Assembly (NCBI RefSeq): GCF_006547045.1
Contig: NZ_CP041242.1
Location: forward strand, 2,304,001-2,368,000
DNA: 64,000 bases
Source of the DNA: Lysobacter alkalisoli
GTDB taxonomy: Bacteria > Pseudomonadota > Gammaproteobacteria > Xanthomonadales > Xanthomonadaceae
Reading direction: 5' to 3'
Shown: positions 1 to 8,481 of the stretch, piece by piece
Layout: every line of letters starts with the position of its first letter
Numbering within the stretch: the stretch's first letter is position 1
Notes under the pieces: model-generated
Told to the model about the DNA's origin: nothing
Databases searched by the model: none
What the model saw: only the letters and a program-made list of their open reading frames with translations
Translations under genes and position numbers: made by a program

Positions 1-2
1 AC

Positions 3-59
3 GGCGAGCGCGTACTGGTGAACACCACCACCGGCGAGTTCTCAGGCCGCGCGGATTGA
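3..59 (+). CDS. Elongation factor P-like protein (EfpL/YeiP), C-terminal fragment
   Basis: The window opens inside a reading frame that ends at TGA 57-59. The last 18 residues read GERVLVNTTTGEFSGRAD. This resembles the C-terminal strand of EF-P-family proteins, and the GRAD ending recalls the EF-P paralogue YeiP/EfpL rather than canonical EF-P. A separate canonical efp lies at about 49 kb, so this would be the second paralogue, which eases stalling on polyproline-like motifs. Only a few codons are visible, so the family call is moderate. Confidence 0.5.
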   Translation, partial: GERVLVNTTTGEFSGRAD

Positions 60-75
60 TATCCCGCGGACGGAC

Positions 76-149
76 GTAGCCCGGGTAAGCGAAGCGCACC
101 CGGGACATGATGTCCGCAATCCCGGGTGCGCTTCGCTTACCCGGGCTAC
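76..149. repeat. REP-type inverted repeat (family R1), full copy
   Basis: Two perfectly complementary 30-nt arms (76-105 and 120-149) flank a 14-nt centre. The left arm starts GTAGCCCGGGTAAGCGAAGC. Related copies occur at 6091, 29687, 33434, 39571 and 56371, all intergenic. It lies between the convergent EF-P-like and Nudix genes and could form a terminator-like hairpin on either strand. Confidence 0.85.
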
Positions 150-152
150 GGG

Positions 153-749
153 CTACGGTCGCGGTCTCTGCCGCTGCAGCCACTTCTCCGCCATCCGCAG
201 CAATGACGGGTCGGCGCCTTCGTCGTCGGCCAGCGCCCGAATGTCGCGCCAGGCCAGGTCCAGCGACTCCTCGCTGACCACGAAATCCTCGTCCGTGCCG
301 GCTCGGACGACGTAGCGCACGTCGTAGTGCCAGTGACCGGGCACGTCGCCGCGTTCGGGAATCCAGTGGCGGTCGAGATCGAAGGGTTCGGGCTCGACGC
401 TCAATCCACCCAGCCCGGACTCCTCTTCCGCTTCTCGCAGGGCCACCCGGGCCAGGTCGCGGTCGCCGTCGGCATGGCCGCCGAGTTGCAGCCAGCGTTC
501 GAGTTTGCGGTGGTGGGTCAGCAGCACCCGCGTCCCGGAGCGATCGACCAGCCAGGCCGAAGCGGTGAAGTGCCCGGCCAGCCGCGAGCGCTCGAACGGA
601 TCGAATGAATCGGCCAGCAGTTCCAGGAACTGCCCGGCAGCCTCCGCCTCGCCGGGCCAGCGCCGGGCGTGGATCTGCAGCGCCTCGGCAAGACCCGCCG
701 CCAGGCCGTGGATGTCGGGGGAAGCAGTACCGGGTTCGTTATGGGACAT
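153..749 (-). CDS. Nudix hydrolase
   Basis: Nudix-fold hydrolase of 198 aa from the preferred ATG at 749; the frame stays open to 812 but the extra N-terminus looks non-coding. The Nudix box lies in the C-terminal half: GGHADGD...LREAEEESGL keeps the catalytic REUxEExGU core. The first Glu of the GX5E part is replaced by Arg, so the box is slightly degenerate. The family hydrolyses a nucleoside diphosphate linked to a moiety X; the substrate cannot be read from the sequence. Cytosolic, with no signal peptide. It is not in an obvious operon, and a palindromic repeat follows its stop codon. Confidence 0.85.
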   Translation of the reverse strand: MSHNEPGTASPDIHGLAAGLAEALQIHARRWPGEAEAAGQFLELLADSFDPFERSRLAGHFTASAWLVDRSGTRVLLTHHRKLERWLQLGGHADGDRDLARVALREAEEESGLGGLSVEPEPFDLDRHWIPERGDVPGHWHYDVRYVVRAGTDEDFVVSEESLDLAWRDIRALADDEGADPSLLRMAEKWLQRQRPRP

Positions 750-944
750 CGGGCAAAAAAATGAACGAGGGGCGCCCCAGTATCGCCGATCCATGACGGC
801 CGTAATCGCCAACGACCGTCCCTTGCTGCCGGTTTCACGGCTGGGTTATGGTGGCGCGCCACTTCGCCGGACGGACGCCGCAACGCGCCGCCGGTGTTGA
901 ACGTACTCCCGGCGAACCTTCCGGGAATCCAGCCGGGGAACCTG

Positions 945-2462
945 ATGCAAGACAACGTGAACACCCGCCCGGGCCGCGAGCCCAGCGTGCTCGAACCCAG
1001 TTTGTGGCAGGCGGTGACCCCCCTGGTGTTCCTCGCGGTGCTGCTGGCCGGCGCGGTGTACGTGTTCGCCGACGATGCCTCCTACGGCGCCAACCAGGTC
1101 TCGCTGATGCTGGCCGCCGGCGTGGCCGCCCTGATCGGCCTGCGCAACGGCCAGCGCTGGATCGATATCCAGAACAGCCTGGTGCACGGCATCTCGCTGG
1201 CGATCGTGCCGATCTTCATCCTGCTTGCGGTTGGCGCATTGATCGGCACCTGGATCCTGTCCGGCACGGTGCCGACCCTGATCGTCTACGGCCTGAAGCT
1301 GCTGCACCCGTCGTTCTTCTACCCGGCCGCCTGCCTGATCTGCGCGATCGTGGCGCTGGCGATCGGCAGCTCGTGGACGGTCGCCGGCACCCTCGGCGTG
1401 GCCCTGATCGGCGTTGGCCAGGGCCTGGACATGTCGCCGGCGATCACCGCCGGCGCGGTCATTTCCGGCGCCTATTTCGGCGACAAGATGTCGCCGTTGT
1501 CGGACACCACCAACATCGCGCCGGCCGCCGCCGGCAGCGAACTGTTCGCGCATATCCGGCACATGACCTGGACCACGGTACCCAGCATCCTGATCGCTCT
1601 GGTGCTGTTCACCGTGGTCGGCCTGAACGCCGCACGCGGCAGCGGCGACAGCGGCTTCGGCGATCTGCCGGAGGTGCTGGGCGGGCAGTTCAACCTCGGA
1701 CTGCATCTGCTGATTCCGATGGCGGTGGTGTTCGTACTGGCGATCCGCCGCTTCCCGGCCTACCCGACGATCCTGATCGGCGCCCTGCTCGGCGGCGTGT
1801 TCGCGGTGATCTTCCAGCCCGAACTGGTGCTGAAGCTGGCCGACAAGGAGGCGCTGTCGCGGCCGATGGCGATGCTGGCGGGCGTGTGGAGCGCACTCGC
1901 CGACGGCTACAAGGCCGGCACCGGCAACGAGGCGGTCGACGAGCTGCTCAGCCGCGGCGGCATGAGCAGCATGCTCAACACCATCTGGCTGATCATCTGT
2001 GCGATGGGGTTCGGCGCGGTGATGGAGAAGACCGGCCTGCTGGAACGGATGATCCGCAGCGTGCTGAAGGCGGCGAAGTCGACCGGCTCACTGATCGCCG
2101 CGACCCTGGCGACCGCGGTCGGCTCGAACGCGATCGCTGCCGACCAGTACATGTCGATCGTGCTGACCGGCCGCCTGTACAAGCCCGAGTACGAACGCCG
2201 CGGGCTGGCTCCGGTCAACCTGTCGCGCGCGCTCGAGGATGCCGGCACGATCACCTCGCCGCTGATCCCGTGGAACACCTGTGGCGCCTACATGGCGGTC
2301 ACCCTTGGCGTGGCCACGCTCGATTACCTGCCGTACGCCTTCTTCAATCTGATCAGTCCGTTCATGTCGGCGCTCCTGGCCTACCTCGGATTCAAGATCC
2401 TGCGCGTGGCGCCACAACCCGCCGTCACCTCATCCAACCGTCCGGCCTCCCCACAGCCGTAA
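945..2462 (+). CDS. nhaC: Na+/H+ antiporter, NhaC family
   Basis: Polytopic inner-membrane protein (505 aa) with about a dozen hydrophobic segments. It matches the NhaC/ion-transporter superfamily pattern, including a conserved polar stretch AYFGDKMSPLSDTTNIAP in the first half and its inverted-repeat counterpart VGSNAIAADQYMS in the second. It would exchange external H+ for internal Na+. The start at ATG 945 is preferred over the upstream in-frame codon at 894 because a GGGGA ribosome-binding site precedes it. The next gene is a Na+-coupled symporter 64 bp downstream in the same direction, so the two may be co-transcribed. The ion specificity is inferred from the family. Confidence 0.88.
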   Translation: MQDNVNTRPGREPSVLEPSLWQAVTPLVFLAVLLAGAVYVFADDASYGANQVSLMLAAGVAALIGLRNGQRWIDIQNSLVHGISLAIVPIFILLAVGALIGTWILSGTVPTLIVYGLKLLHPSFFYPAACLICAIVALAIGSSWTVAGTLGVALIGVGQGLDMSPAITAGAVISGAYFGDKMSPLSDTTNIAPAAAGSELFAHIRHMTWTTVPSILIALVLFTVVGLNAARGSGDSGFGDLPEVLGGQFNLGLHLLIPMAVVFVLAIRRFPAYPTILIGALLGGVFAVIFQPELVLKLADKEALSRPMAMLAGVWSALADGYKAGTGNEAVDELLSRGGMSSMLNTIWLIICAMGFGAVMEKTGLLERMIRSVLKAAKSTGSLIAATLATAVGSNAIAADQYMSIVLTGRLYKPEYERRGLAPVNLSRALEDAGTITSPLIPWNTCGAYMAVTLGVATLDYLPYAFFNLISPFMSALLAYLGFKILRVAPQPAVTSSNRPASPQP

Positions 2463-2526
2463 TCCGCAGACAGGGCACCGCGACCGGTCGCCCGAGCAAC
2501 AGCAATACGAGGCACAGCAGACCGTC

Positions 2527-3905
2527 ATGGAAAAAACCTCGATCCACGGCATGTGGTCATCCCGCCTGATGTTCATCCTCGCCGCCGCCGGTTCGGCGGT
2601 CGGGCTGGGCAACATCTGGCGCTTCCCCTACCTGACCTCGGACAACGGCGGCGGCGCCTTCGTGCTGGTCTATCTGGCCTGCATCGTCCTGGTCGGACTG
2701 CCGATCCTGATCGCCGAGGTGCTGATCGGCCGCCACGGGCGCATGAGCCCGATCAACACCCTGCGCAAGATTTCGCGCGAGGAAGGCAGCAGCCGCGGCT
2801 GGGTCGCCATCGGCTGGATGGGGATCGTCGCCGGGGTACTGATCCTGAGTTTCTACAGCGTGGTCGCCGGCTGGACCCTGCACTACGCCTGGTTGTACCT
2901 GAAACACCTGTTCGGCGGCGCCGGCATCACCGATCCCGCGGCGACGTTCTCGGCCTTGTTGTCGAACCCGCTGGAGCTGACCTTCTGGCATGCACTGTTC
3001 ATGCTCCTGACTACGGTGGTGGTAGCGCTGGGTGTGGAACAGGGACTGGAACGCGCGGTCCGCTTCCTGATGCCGGCGCTGCTGCTGTTGCTGCTGTTGC
3101 TGGTCGGCTATGGCCTGACCACCGGCCACTTCGGCGAGGCGCTGGCGTTCCTGTTCAAGCCGGACTTCTCGCGCATCACCGGCGGTGTGTTCCTGAGCGC
3201 GATGGGCCAGGCCTTCTTCACCCTCAGCCTGGGCATGGCGACGATGATGACCTACGGCGCCTACCTGCCGCGCGAGGGCATCTCGATCCCGCGCACGGTG
3301 GCCGCGGTCGCGCTGACCGACACCTCGATCGCCCTGCTCGCCGGCATGGCGATCTTCCCGATCGTGATCACTTTCGGTCTCGATCCGGCCGGCGGCGGTC
3401 CCGGCCTGATCTTCGCCTCGCTGCCACTGGCGTTCGAGGCGATGGCGTTCGGCACCGTGTACGGCCTGCTGTTCTTCGGCCTGCTTGCGATCGCGGCATG
3501 GACATCGTCGATCTCGCTGCTGGAGCCTGGCACAGCGTTCCTGAGCGAGAAGTTCGGGATCAAGAACCGCAAGGGCGCGGCGCTGTTGCTTGCCGGCCTG
3601 TCCTGGGCGGTCGGCCTGCTGTCGGTGCTGTCGCTGAACCTGTGGTCGGGGTGAGGTTCCCCGCCGACATGAACGTGCTCGGCGGCAAGAACATCATGGA
3701 TTTCGTCGAGTTCCTCGCCAACGATCTGATGCTGCCGCTGGGCGGCCTGTTGATCTCCCTGTTCGCCGGCTGGGCACTGAGCCGCAAGGTGCTGCGCAGC
3801 GAGCTGTCCGAGATGCCGGAGTGGATGTTCGTGGCGCTGCGCTGGGTGCTGCGCGTCCTCGCCCCGCTGCTGGTGCTGATCGTGCTGATCCGCGCAGTGA
3901 TCTGA
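2527..3905 (+). pseudogene. Sodium-dependent transporter (NSS/SNF family), frameshifted near the C-terminus
   Basis: Neurotransmitter:sodium symporter family. The N-terminus carries the unwound TM1 signature (AAAGSAVGLGNIWRFPYL) that binds Na+ and substrate, followed by GGGAFVLVYL. The first frame stops at 3652-3654 after LNLWSG. The missing end (FVEFLANDLMLPLGGLL...) continues in the -1 frame to TGA 3903-3905. Restoring one base near the GGGG run at 3648-3651 gives about 459 aa, normal for bacterial members, with the last two membrane helices complete. The remainder is intact, so sequence error is as likely as genuine loss. Substrate (amino acid or similar) unknown. Confidence 0.82.
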
Positions 3906-3909
3906 AGCC

Positions 3910-4031
3910 AGCTTCATTGACGCATGCGCCAATGAAGCTCCCAAAGTTTGCGTTGCAAACCTTGGGCTCCAGGCCATGCTTCCAATCCCCCGCTCGCGCC
4001 TACGGCGCGAGCCGCCCCCTTACCAAGGGGG
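3910..4031. repeat. Four-hairpin intergenic element, copy 1
   Basis: Four consecutive inverted repeats begin 4 nt after the transporter stop codon. H1 has 10-nt arms (3910-3919/3930-3939). H2 has 11-nt arms and a 3-nt loop (3941-3951/3955-3965). H3 has 9-nt arms and a 3-nt loop (3992-4000/4004-4012). H4 has 7-nt arms and a 3-nt loop (4015-4021/4025-4031). A second copy with the same H2-H4 geometry but different arm bases lies at 55615-55732. There is no classical U-tract. Function unknown; a 3'-end RNA structure or a mobile REP-like unit are both possible. Confidence 0.8.
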
Positions 4032-4055
4032 CTTGAAGCGCCGGCCAACTGTCCA

Positions 4056-4162
4056 GAAGCCGGTGGCCATGGGTTTGCGGGACCTTCGGAGGCAGGATGC
4101 CGACGATGAGCCTACATGGACGTACTTGCGGCGTGTCCCGCAAACCCATGGCCACCGGCTTC
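4056..4162. repeat. Long cruciform element with 28-bp arms, copy 1
   Basis: Perfectly complementary 28-nt arms at 4056-4083 and 4135-4162 enclose a 51-nt centre with smaller inverted repeats around GATGAGCC. The left arm is preceded by CTGTCCA. A second copy of almost identical length and layout is at 39425-39532. It sits immediately upstream of the mtnB promoter. Confidence 0.85.
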
Positions 4163-4186
4163 CCCCGAGCATGTCATCGCGTCCGC

Positions 4187-4192
4187 TAGAAT
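4187..4192 (+). promoter_or_regulatory. Predicted -10 element of the mtnBDC operon
   Basis: TAGAAT ends 7 nt before the mtnB ATG, so the transcript would be leaderless or nearly so. No convincing -35 lies 16-18 nt upstream. Similar TAGAAT boxes precede cysS and epmB in this window. Confidence 0.4.
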
Positions 4193-4199
4193 TGTCGGC

Positions 4200-4832
4200 A
4201 TGAGCGCCCTCCCTTACGACCCCGCCCGCCTCGCCCACTGCGCGGGCGAACTGATCGTCAACATCCGCGAGCTGTCCGAGCGTGGCTGGACCCCGGCCAC
4301 CAGCAGCAACTTCTCGCAGCGGATGGACGAGCGCCACGTCGCCATCACCGTTTCCGGCCGCGACAAGGGGCGGCTGGTCGAAGACGACATCATGGTCGTC
4401 GACCTCGACGGCAGGCCGGTCGCGACGGACAAGAAATCCTCGGCCGAAACGCTGCTGCACACCCAGCTTTACAAGCGCTTCCCGGAGACAGGCTGCGTCC
4501 TGCATACCCATTCGCTGGTCCAGACCGTGGCCTCGCGCCTGTACGCCGGAGCCGGGCATGTCCACCTGGAAGGCTACGAGCTGCTGAAAGCCTTCACCGG
4601 CAATACCACCCATGAAACCGCGATCGAGCTGCCGGTACTGCCCAACAGCCAGGACATGTCGACCCTGGCCGCACAGGTCGACTGCCTGCTCGACCAGCAG
4701 ACCCTGTGGGGCTACCTCATCGATGGCCATGGCCTGTACGCCTGGGGCCGCGACATGGCCGAGGCCCGCCGCCACCTTGAGGCATTCGAGTTCCTGCTCG
4801 CCGCCGAACTTGAGTTGAGGAAGCTGAGATGA
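4200..4832 (+). CDS. mtnB: Methylthioribulose-1-phosphate dehydratase
   Basis: Class II aldolase/adducin-fold enzyme (210 aa) of the methionine salvage pathway. It dehydrates 5-methylthioribulose-1-phosphate to 2,3-diketo-5-methylthiopentyl-1-phosphate. Visible features are the phosphate-binding segment TSSNFS, a catalytic Glu region near HLEGYE, and the zinc-binding HTHS motif. The frame is open upstream to 4116, but that stretch is repeat DNA; ATG 4200 follows the predicted promoter. It overlaps mtnD by 4 bp (ATGA), first gene of a tight three-gene operon. Cytosolic. Confidence 0.95.
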   Translation: MSALPYDPARLAHCAGELIVNIRELSERGWTPATSSNFSQRMDERHVAITVSGRDKGRLVEDDIMVVDLDGRPVATDKKSSAETLLHTQLYKRFPETGCVLHTHSLVQTVASRLYAGAGHVHLEGYELLKAFTGNTTHETAIELPVLPNSQDMSTLAAQVDCLLDQQTLWGYLIDGHGLYAWGRDMAEARRHLEAFEFLLAAELELRKLR

Positions 4833-5386
4833 GCCGCCTGCGCATTTTTTCCGACACCGATCCCGCCAATCCGCACCTGACCACCTCGGACCATGCCGGG
4901 ATGGCCGCCGAACTGGCCCGCATCAACGTCGCCTTCGAACAATGGGAAGCCGACCAGCCGGTCAAGCCGGGCGACCCGCCCGAAGCGATCATGGCCGCCT
5001 ATCGCGCCGACATAGACCGCCTTGTTTCCGAGCACGGTTTCAAGACCGTCGACGTGGTCAGCATCGCACCGGACAATCCGCAGAAGGAGGCGATGCGGAG
5101 CAAGTTCCTCGACGAACACTTCCACAAGGAAGACGAGGTCCGCTTCTTCGTCGCCGGCTCGGGCCTGTTCACCCTGCACGTCGACGACAAGGTCTACGAA
5201 GTGCTGTGCGAGGCCGGCGACCTGATCGCGGTACCGGACGGCACCACCCACTGGTTCGACATGGGGCCGGAACCGAGCTTCATCGCGATCCGTTTCTTCA
5301 CCGAGCCCGATGGCTGGGTCGGCCATTTCACCGGCACCGACATCGCACAGAAGTTCCCGCGCTACGAGCGCGGGCAGGCGGTCTGA
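4829..5386 (+). CDS. mtnD: Acireductone dioxygenase
   Basis: Cupin metalloenzyme (185 aa). With Fe2+ it oxidises acireductone to the 2-keto acid precursor of methionine plus formate; with Ni2+ the family produces methylthiopropionate, formate and CO instead. The four metal ligands are present: His97, His99 and Glu103 in the segment HFHKEDE, and His141 after GTT. Length is typical. It overlaps mtnB by 4 bp and is followed directly by mtnC. The metal used in vivo cannot be read from the sequence. Confidence 0.97.
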   Translation: MSRLRIFSDTDPANPHLTTSDHAGMAAELARINVAFEQWEADQPVKPGDPPEAIMAAYRADIDRLVSEHGFKTVDVVSIAPDNPQKEAMRSKFLDEHFHKEDEVRFFVAGSGLFTLHVDDKVYEVLCEAGDLIAVPDGTTHWFDMGPEPSFIAIRFFTEPDGWVGHFTGTDIAQKFPRYERGQAV

Positions 5387-6094
5387 ATGTCCGCGCCCAA
5401 GGCCATCCTCACCGACATCGAAGGCACGACCAGCAGCATCTCCTTCGTCAAGGACGTGCTGTTCCCCTACGCGCGACGTGCCCTGCCCCGCTTCGTCGAG
5501 ATGCACGGCAAGGAACCGGCGGTGCGCAAATGGCTCGACACCGTCGCCACCGACAATGGCGGCATGTGCAGCGACCACATGGTCGTCGAGGTGCTGCAAG
5601 GCTGGATCGATGAAGACCGCAAGCACACCGCGCTGAAGGCATTGCAGGGCATGGTCTGGGCCGATGGCTATCGCAGCGCCGACTTCACCGCCCACATCTA
5701 CCCGGACGCCGCCGAGATGCTGCAGGCGTGGCACGCGGCCGGGCTGCCGCTGTACGTCTATTCCTCCGGCAGCGTGCCGGCGCAACGGCTGTTCTTCGGC
5801 CACAGCGACGCCGGCGACCTGACGCCGCTGTTCTCGGGCTGGTTCGATACCGAGATCGGCGGCAAGCGCGAAGCGCAGAGCTACCGCAACATCGTCGACA
5901 GCATCGGCCTCCCGGCTGGCGAGATCCTGTTCCTGTCGGACGTGGTCGAGGAACTCGACGCCGCGCGCGAGGCCGGGCTGCAGACCGCCCTGCTCGACCG
6001 CCGCGAGGACTATCCGCAACCACGCGAAGGCGAAGCCACCCACGGCCACCCGCGCCACGAGTCGTTCTCCGGGATCGTGCCCGCAGCCTCGTAA
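5387..6094 (+). CDS. mtnC: Enolase-phosphatase E1
   Basis: HAD-superfamily enzyme (235 aa). It enolises and dephosphorylates 2,3-diketo-5-methylthiopentyl-1-phosphate to acireductone, the substrate of MtnD. HAD motifs are visible: motif I LTDIEGTT with the nucleophilic Asp near residue 10, motif II YSSGS, a conserved Lys in GGKREA, and motif [13 protein letters not shown] 5387 directly abuts the mtnD stop. The operon order is B-D-C. mtnA and mtnK/mtnP are not in the window. An R1-type repeat half overlaps the end of the gene. Confidence 0.97.
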   Translation: MSAPKAILTDIEGTTSSISFVKDVLFPYARRALPRFVEMHGKEPAVRKWLDTVATDNGGMCSDHMVVEVLQGWIDEDRKHTALKALQGMVWADGYRSADFTAHIYPDAAEMLQAWHAAGLPLYVYSSGSVPAQRLFFGHSDAGDLTPLFSGWFDTEIGGKREAQSYRNIVDSIGLPAGEILFLSDVVEELDAAREAGLQTALLDRREDYPQPREGEATHGHPRHESFSGIVPAAS

Positions 6095-6126
6095 CCCGGG
6101 CAGGGCGAAGCCGCACCCGGGCTACG
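6091..6126. repeat. REP-type repeat (family R1), half copy
   Basis: A single arm pair GTAACCCGGG...CCCGGGCTAC overlaps the mtnC stop and lies between the convergent mtnC and metallophosphoesterase genes. It shares the CCCGGG/GCGAAGC core with the copies at 76 and 29687. Confidence 0.7.
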
Positions 6127-6128
6127 AA

Positions 6129-7766
6129 TCAAGGCTCGGCGTCTTCCAGACGATAGACCGTACTCGCGCGCTGCTCGCCCTGCCAGCGGTCGAAGGCGCG
6201 CACCTCGATGCGATGTTCACCGACCGGCAGGTCGGTCGGCAGTGCGGCGCGCCACAGATGCGGCGAAGGCTTGGCTTCCGGGGCGCGGTCGTAGCCACGC
6301 AGTGTGGCGGAGGCATCGTCGGCGACATTGATCGCCAGGATCCGAGGGTCGGGTTTCACGACGTGCTGCATCGGTTCCCATGCGCCACCGTCGATGCGGA
6401 ACTCGACACGGGTGTCGGCATCGCCCATGAACACATTCGCATGCACCCCGAAACCGGGCCAGGCGCCGCGACGCAGCACCTTCGGTGCATGCAGCGCCAT
6501 CGCGTCGGACAGTCCTTCCTGCGGCCCGCGCCTCGCGACCTTCCACTGCAGTGAATAGCCGCCATCGGCCGCCACCTGCATCCGCGCATGACCGTTGGGG
6601 GTACCGTCGCTCATGGTGGTATCGGGAATGCCGTCGGCGTCCTTCACGCCCGACCAGAACGAGCCGCAGGTGGCACCAACGTTGTATTCGTGCAACGGTT
6701 CCCTGCCATGCCAGCCGCTTTCGGGCCCGTGCCAGACATGCTGCTGCATATGGGTATGCGCGCTGAGCAGCAGCACCTGTTCGAATGGCTCCAGCATCGC
6801 GAACAGGCGCTCGCGGTCGGCACGGCGGAAGCTCTCCCGGCCCGGCGTGGTATCGAAGAACGGGATGTGCACGGCGATCACCAGCAGTCGGTCGCGACGG
6901 GCCCCGGCCAGGTACTGTTCGAGGAATTCGAACTGGTCCTCGCGCAGCCCGCCGATGTAGGCCGGACGCTGCCCGGGCTGGTAGATCACGTCGTCGAGCA
7001 CGATGAACGAGGCCTGCGGCTCTTCCCAGGCGAAGGTATCGGGGCCGAAATGGTGGCGAAAGGTCGACAGCGAGCCGGTATCGTCCGCCGCATCGAAATC
7101 GAGGTCGTGGTTTCCGGGCACATGCAGCCACGGGATGCCGAGCCGCGCGGTCTGCGCGTTCATCACCGGATACAGCGACAGGTCGTCGTTGACGATGTCG
7201 CCGAGGCTGAGCCCGAGCGAGGCCAGCGGTCGCCCGGCACCGGCCTGTTCCTGCAGCAGCGGCTCGACGATGTCGCGGCGGTAGTAGTCAACGTCGACGG
7301 TGGATTTGGGCTGGGGATCGCCGAACACGAGCACTTCGAGCTCATCACCGGTTTCGCGCGGCCACAGCGCGAAATCGCGGCAACCGTCGCGGGTCACCGG
7401 CACCCCGCCGTACTTCAGTTCGGGTCCGGGTTCGCGCTGCACATTGCCCCAGTAGTCCGGCAAGCCGTCCGCGCGCATCGGAACCGCATGCTCCGGCGGC
7501 TTGATCGCGAAGCGGCTGCGGCCATCGATCGCGGCCAGGCGGTAACGCCCTTCGGCATCGGTGGTCACGATGGCGACGCCATCGGAAACCCGCACGCCGG
7601 ACACGCCCGGCTCGCCCTCGTCACGCTGGCCGTTGCGGTTGGCGTCGAGATAGACCAGGCCCCCATCGCAATCGGTAGCGGACACCGACAACGACATCCA
7701 CGCCAGCCCTGCCATCAGCAATGCCGGCAGGTTGAAGCGGGTACGGAAAGAGTCCTTCATCGTCAT
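6129..7766 (-). CDS. Secreted calcineurin-like metallophosphoesterase
   Basis: 545 aa with an N-terminal signal peptide (hydrophobic stretch ending near SVSA, residue about 30). A small N-terminal beta domain follows, with a calcium-binding-like DANRNGQRDEGE loop, then a calcineurin-type catalytic domain: VFGDPQ, GDIVND, GNHD, HIPF and SAHTHM supply the dinuclear metal ligands. A C-terminal beta domain occupies the last 150 residues. This order matches calcineurin-like phosphoesterases with MetallophosN and C-terminal modules. Probably periplasmic. The substrate is unknown; phosphodiester or phosphomonoester hydrolysis is inferred from the family. Confidence 0.85.
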   Translation of the reverse strand: MTMKDSFRTRFNLPALLMAGLAWMSLSVSATDCDGGLVYLDANRNGQRDEGEPGVSGVRVSDGVAIVTTDAEGRYRLAAIDGRSRFAIKPPEHAVPMRADGLPDYWGNVQREPGPELKYGGVPVTRDGCRDFALWPRETGDELEVLVFGDPQPKSTVDVDYYRRDIVEPLLQEQAGAGRPLASLGLSLGDIVNDDLSLYPVMNAQTARLGIPWLHVPGNHDLDFDAADDTGSLSTFRHHFGPDTFAWEEPQASFIVLDDVIYQPGQRPAYIGGLREDQFEFLEQYLAGARRDRLLVIAVHIPFFDTTPGRESFRRADRERLFAMLEPFEQVLLLSAHTHMQQHVWHGPESGWHGREPLHEYNVGATCGSFWSGVKDADGIPDTTMSDGTPNGHARMQVAADGGYSLQWKVARRGPQEGLSDAMALHAPKVLRRGAWPGFGVHANVFMGDADTRVEFRIDGGAWEPMQHVVKPDPRILAINVADDASATLRGYDRAPEAKPSPHLWRAALPTDLPVGEHRIEVRAFDRWQGEQRASTVYRLEDAEP

Positions 7767-7832
7767 GTGGGCGGGCGGCTCCGGGCGGAAGGCCGATTAT
7801 GCCGCCTGATGCCTGCAGGACGATGAGGCCCG

Positions 7833-8426
7833 TCAGCAAACCCGATGCCGCTGCCGGAGCACCTCGACCACGTCGTCCAGCGAGCGCCCGCGTGCGCGCA
7901 GCAGCACCAGCAGGTGGAACAGCAGGTCGCCGGCCTCGTTGCACAGCGCCTCTTCGTCCTGCGCGACCGCCGCCAGCGCCGTCTCCACACCCTCCTCGCC
8001 GACCTTCTGCGCAATCCGTCGCACCCCGGCCTCGAACAGGCCGGTGGTGTAGCTCTTTTCGGGACGCTCGCGTTCGCGCTGTCCGACCAGCGCGTCGAGC
8101 TCGGTGAGGAACGCGCCCGGCGCCTGGCGGAAACAGCTGGTGGTGCCGAGGTGGCAGGTCGGACCATTCGGCCGAGCCATCAGCAACAGGGTGTCGCTGT
8201 CGCAATCGGCCTCGATCGAGACCAGGTCGAGGAAATGCCCGGACGACTCGCCCTTGGTCCACAACCGCCCTTTGCTGCGGCTGAAGAAGGTCACCCGCCG
8301 CGTGTCCAGGGTGGCCTGCAGTGCGGCGCGATCCATGTAGCCCAGCATCAGTATCCGGAGCGTACGGTCGTCCTGCACGATGGCCGGCAGCAGACCGCCC
8401 TGTTTGTCCCAGGCCAGGGAATCCAT
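7833..8426 (-). CDS. hisI: Bifunctional phosphoribosyl-AMP cyclohydrolase / phosphoribosyl-ATP pyrophosphatase
   Basis: HisIE fusion (197 aa) for steps 2 and 3 of histidine synthesis. The N-terminal HisI domain shows the SRSKGRLWTKGESSGH core and zinc/metal residues in CDSD and CHLGTTSC. The C-terminal HisE domain (about residue 105 on) has the helical EKSYTTGLFEAG...KVGEEGVE signature. ATG 8426 is chosen because the protein begins at the conserved LAWDKQGGLLPAIVQ. A GTG at 8513 would extend it and overlap hisF, but the 55-nt hisF-hisIE gap holds a small palindromic repeat, supporting the shorter form. Last gene of the his operon. Confidence 0.92.
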   Translation of the reverse strand: MDSLAWDKQGGLLPAIVQDDRTLRILMLGYMDRAALQATLDTRRVTFFSRSKGRLWTKGESSGHFLDLVSIEADCDSDTLLLMARPNGPTCHLGTTSCFRQAPGAFLTELDALVGQRERERPEKSYTTGLFEAGVRRIAQKVGEEGVETALAAVAQDEEALCNEAGDLLFHLLVLLRARGRSLDDVVEVLRQRHRVC

Positions 8427-8434
8427 TGAGAGGT

Positions 8435-8452
8435 CCGCGCGTGGATGTGCGG
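8435..8452. repeat. Small palindrome with GTGGATG core
   Basis: Two 8-nt arms (8435-8442, 8445-8452) flank GG, with two G-U pairs. The surrounding 20 bases match the palindrome at 36976-36995 at 18 of 20 positions and resemble the inner hairpin of the element at 39425. It lies between hisF and hisIE. Confidence 0.5.
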
Positions 8453-8481
8453 GCTTTTGCGAGGGACCGGCCTCATGCTCA

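Noticed and set aside
3641-3660. Programmed ribosomal frameshifting to explain the broken NSS gene
   Set aside because: No slippery heptamer with downstream pseudoknot is evident, and four unrelated genes share the same defect type.
4187-4192. Full sigma-70 promoters before mtnB, cysS, epmB, sufE and folE2
   Set aside because: Only TAGAAT/TAAAAT -10 boxes are visible; no supportable -35 at 16-18 bp, so only the -10 was listed with low confidence.
3906-4199. SAM-type riboswitch upstream of mtnB
   Set aside because: The region is two palindromic repeat elements; no SAM-I/II/IV core was seen and the predicted promoter leaves almost no leader.
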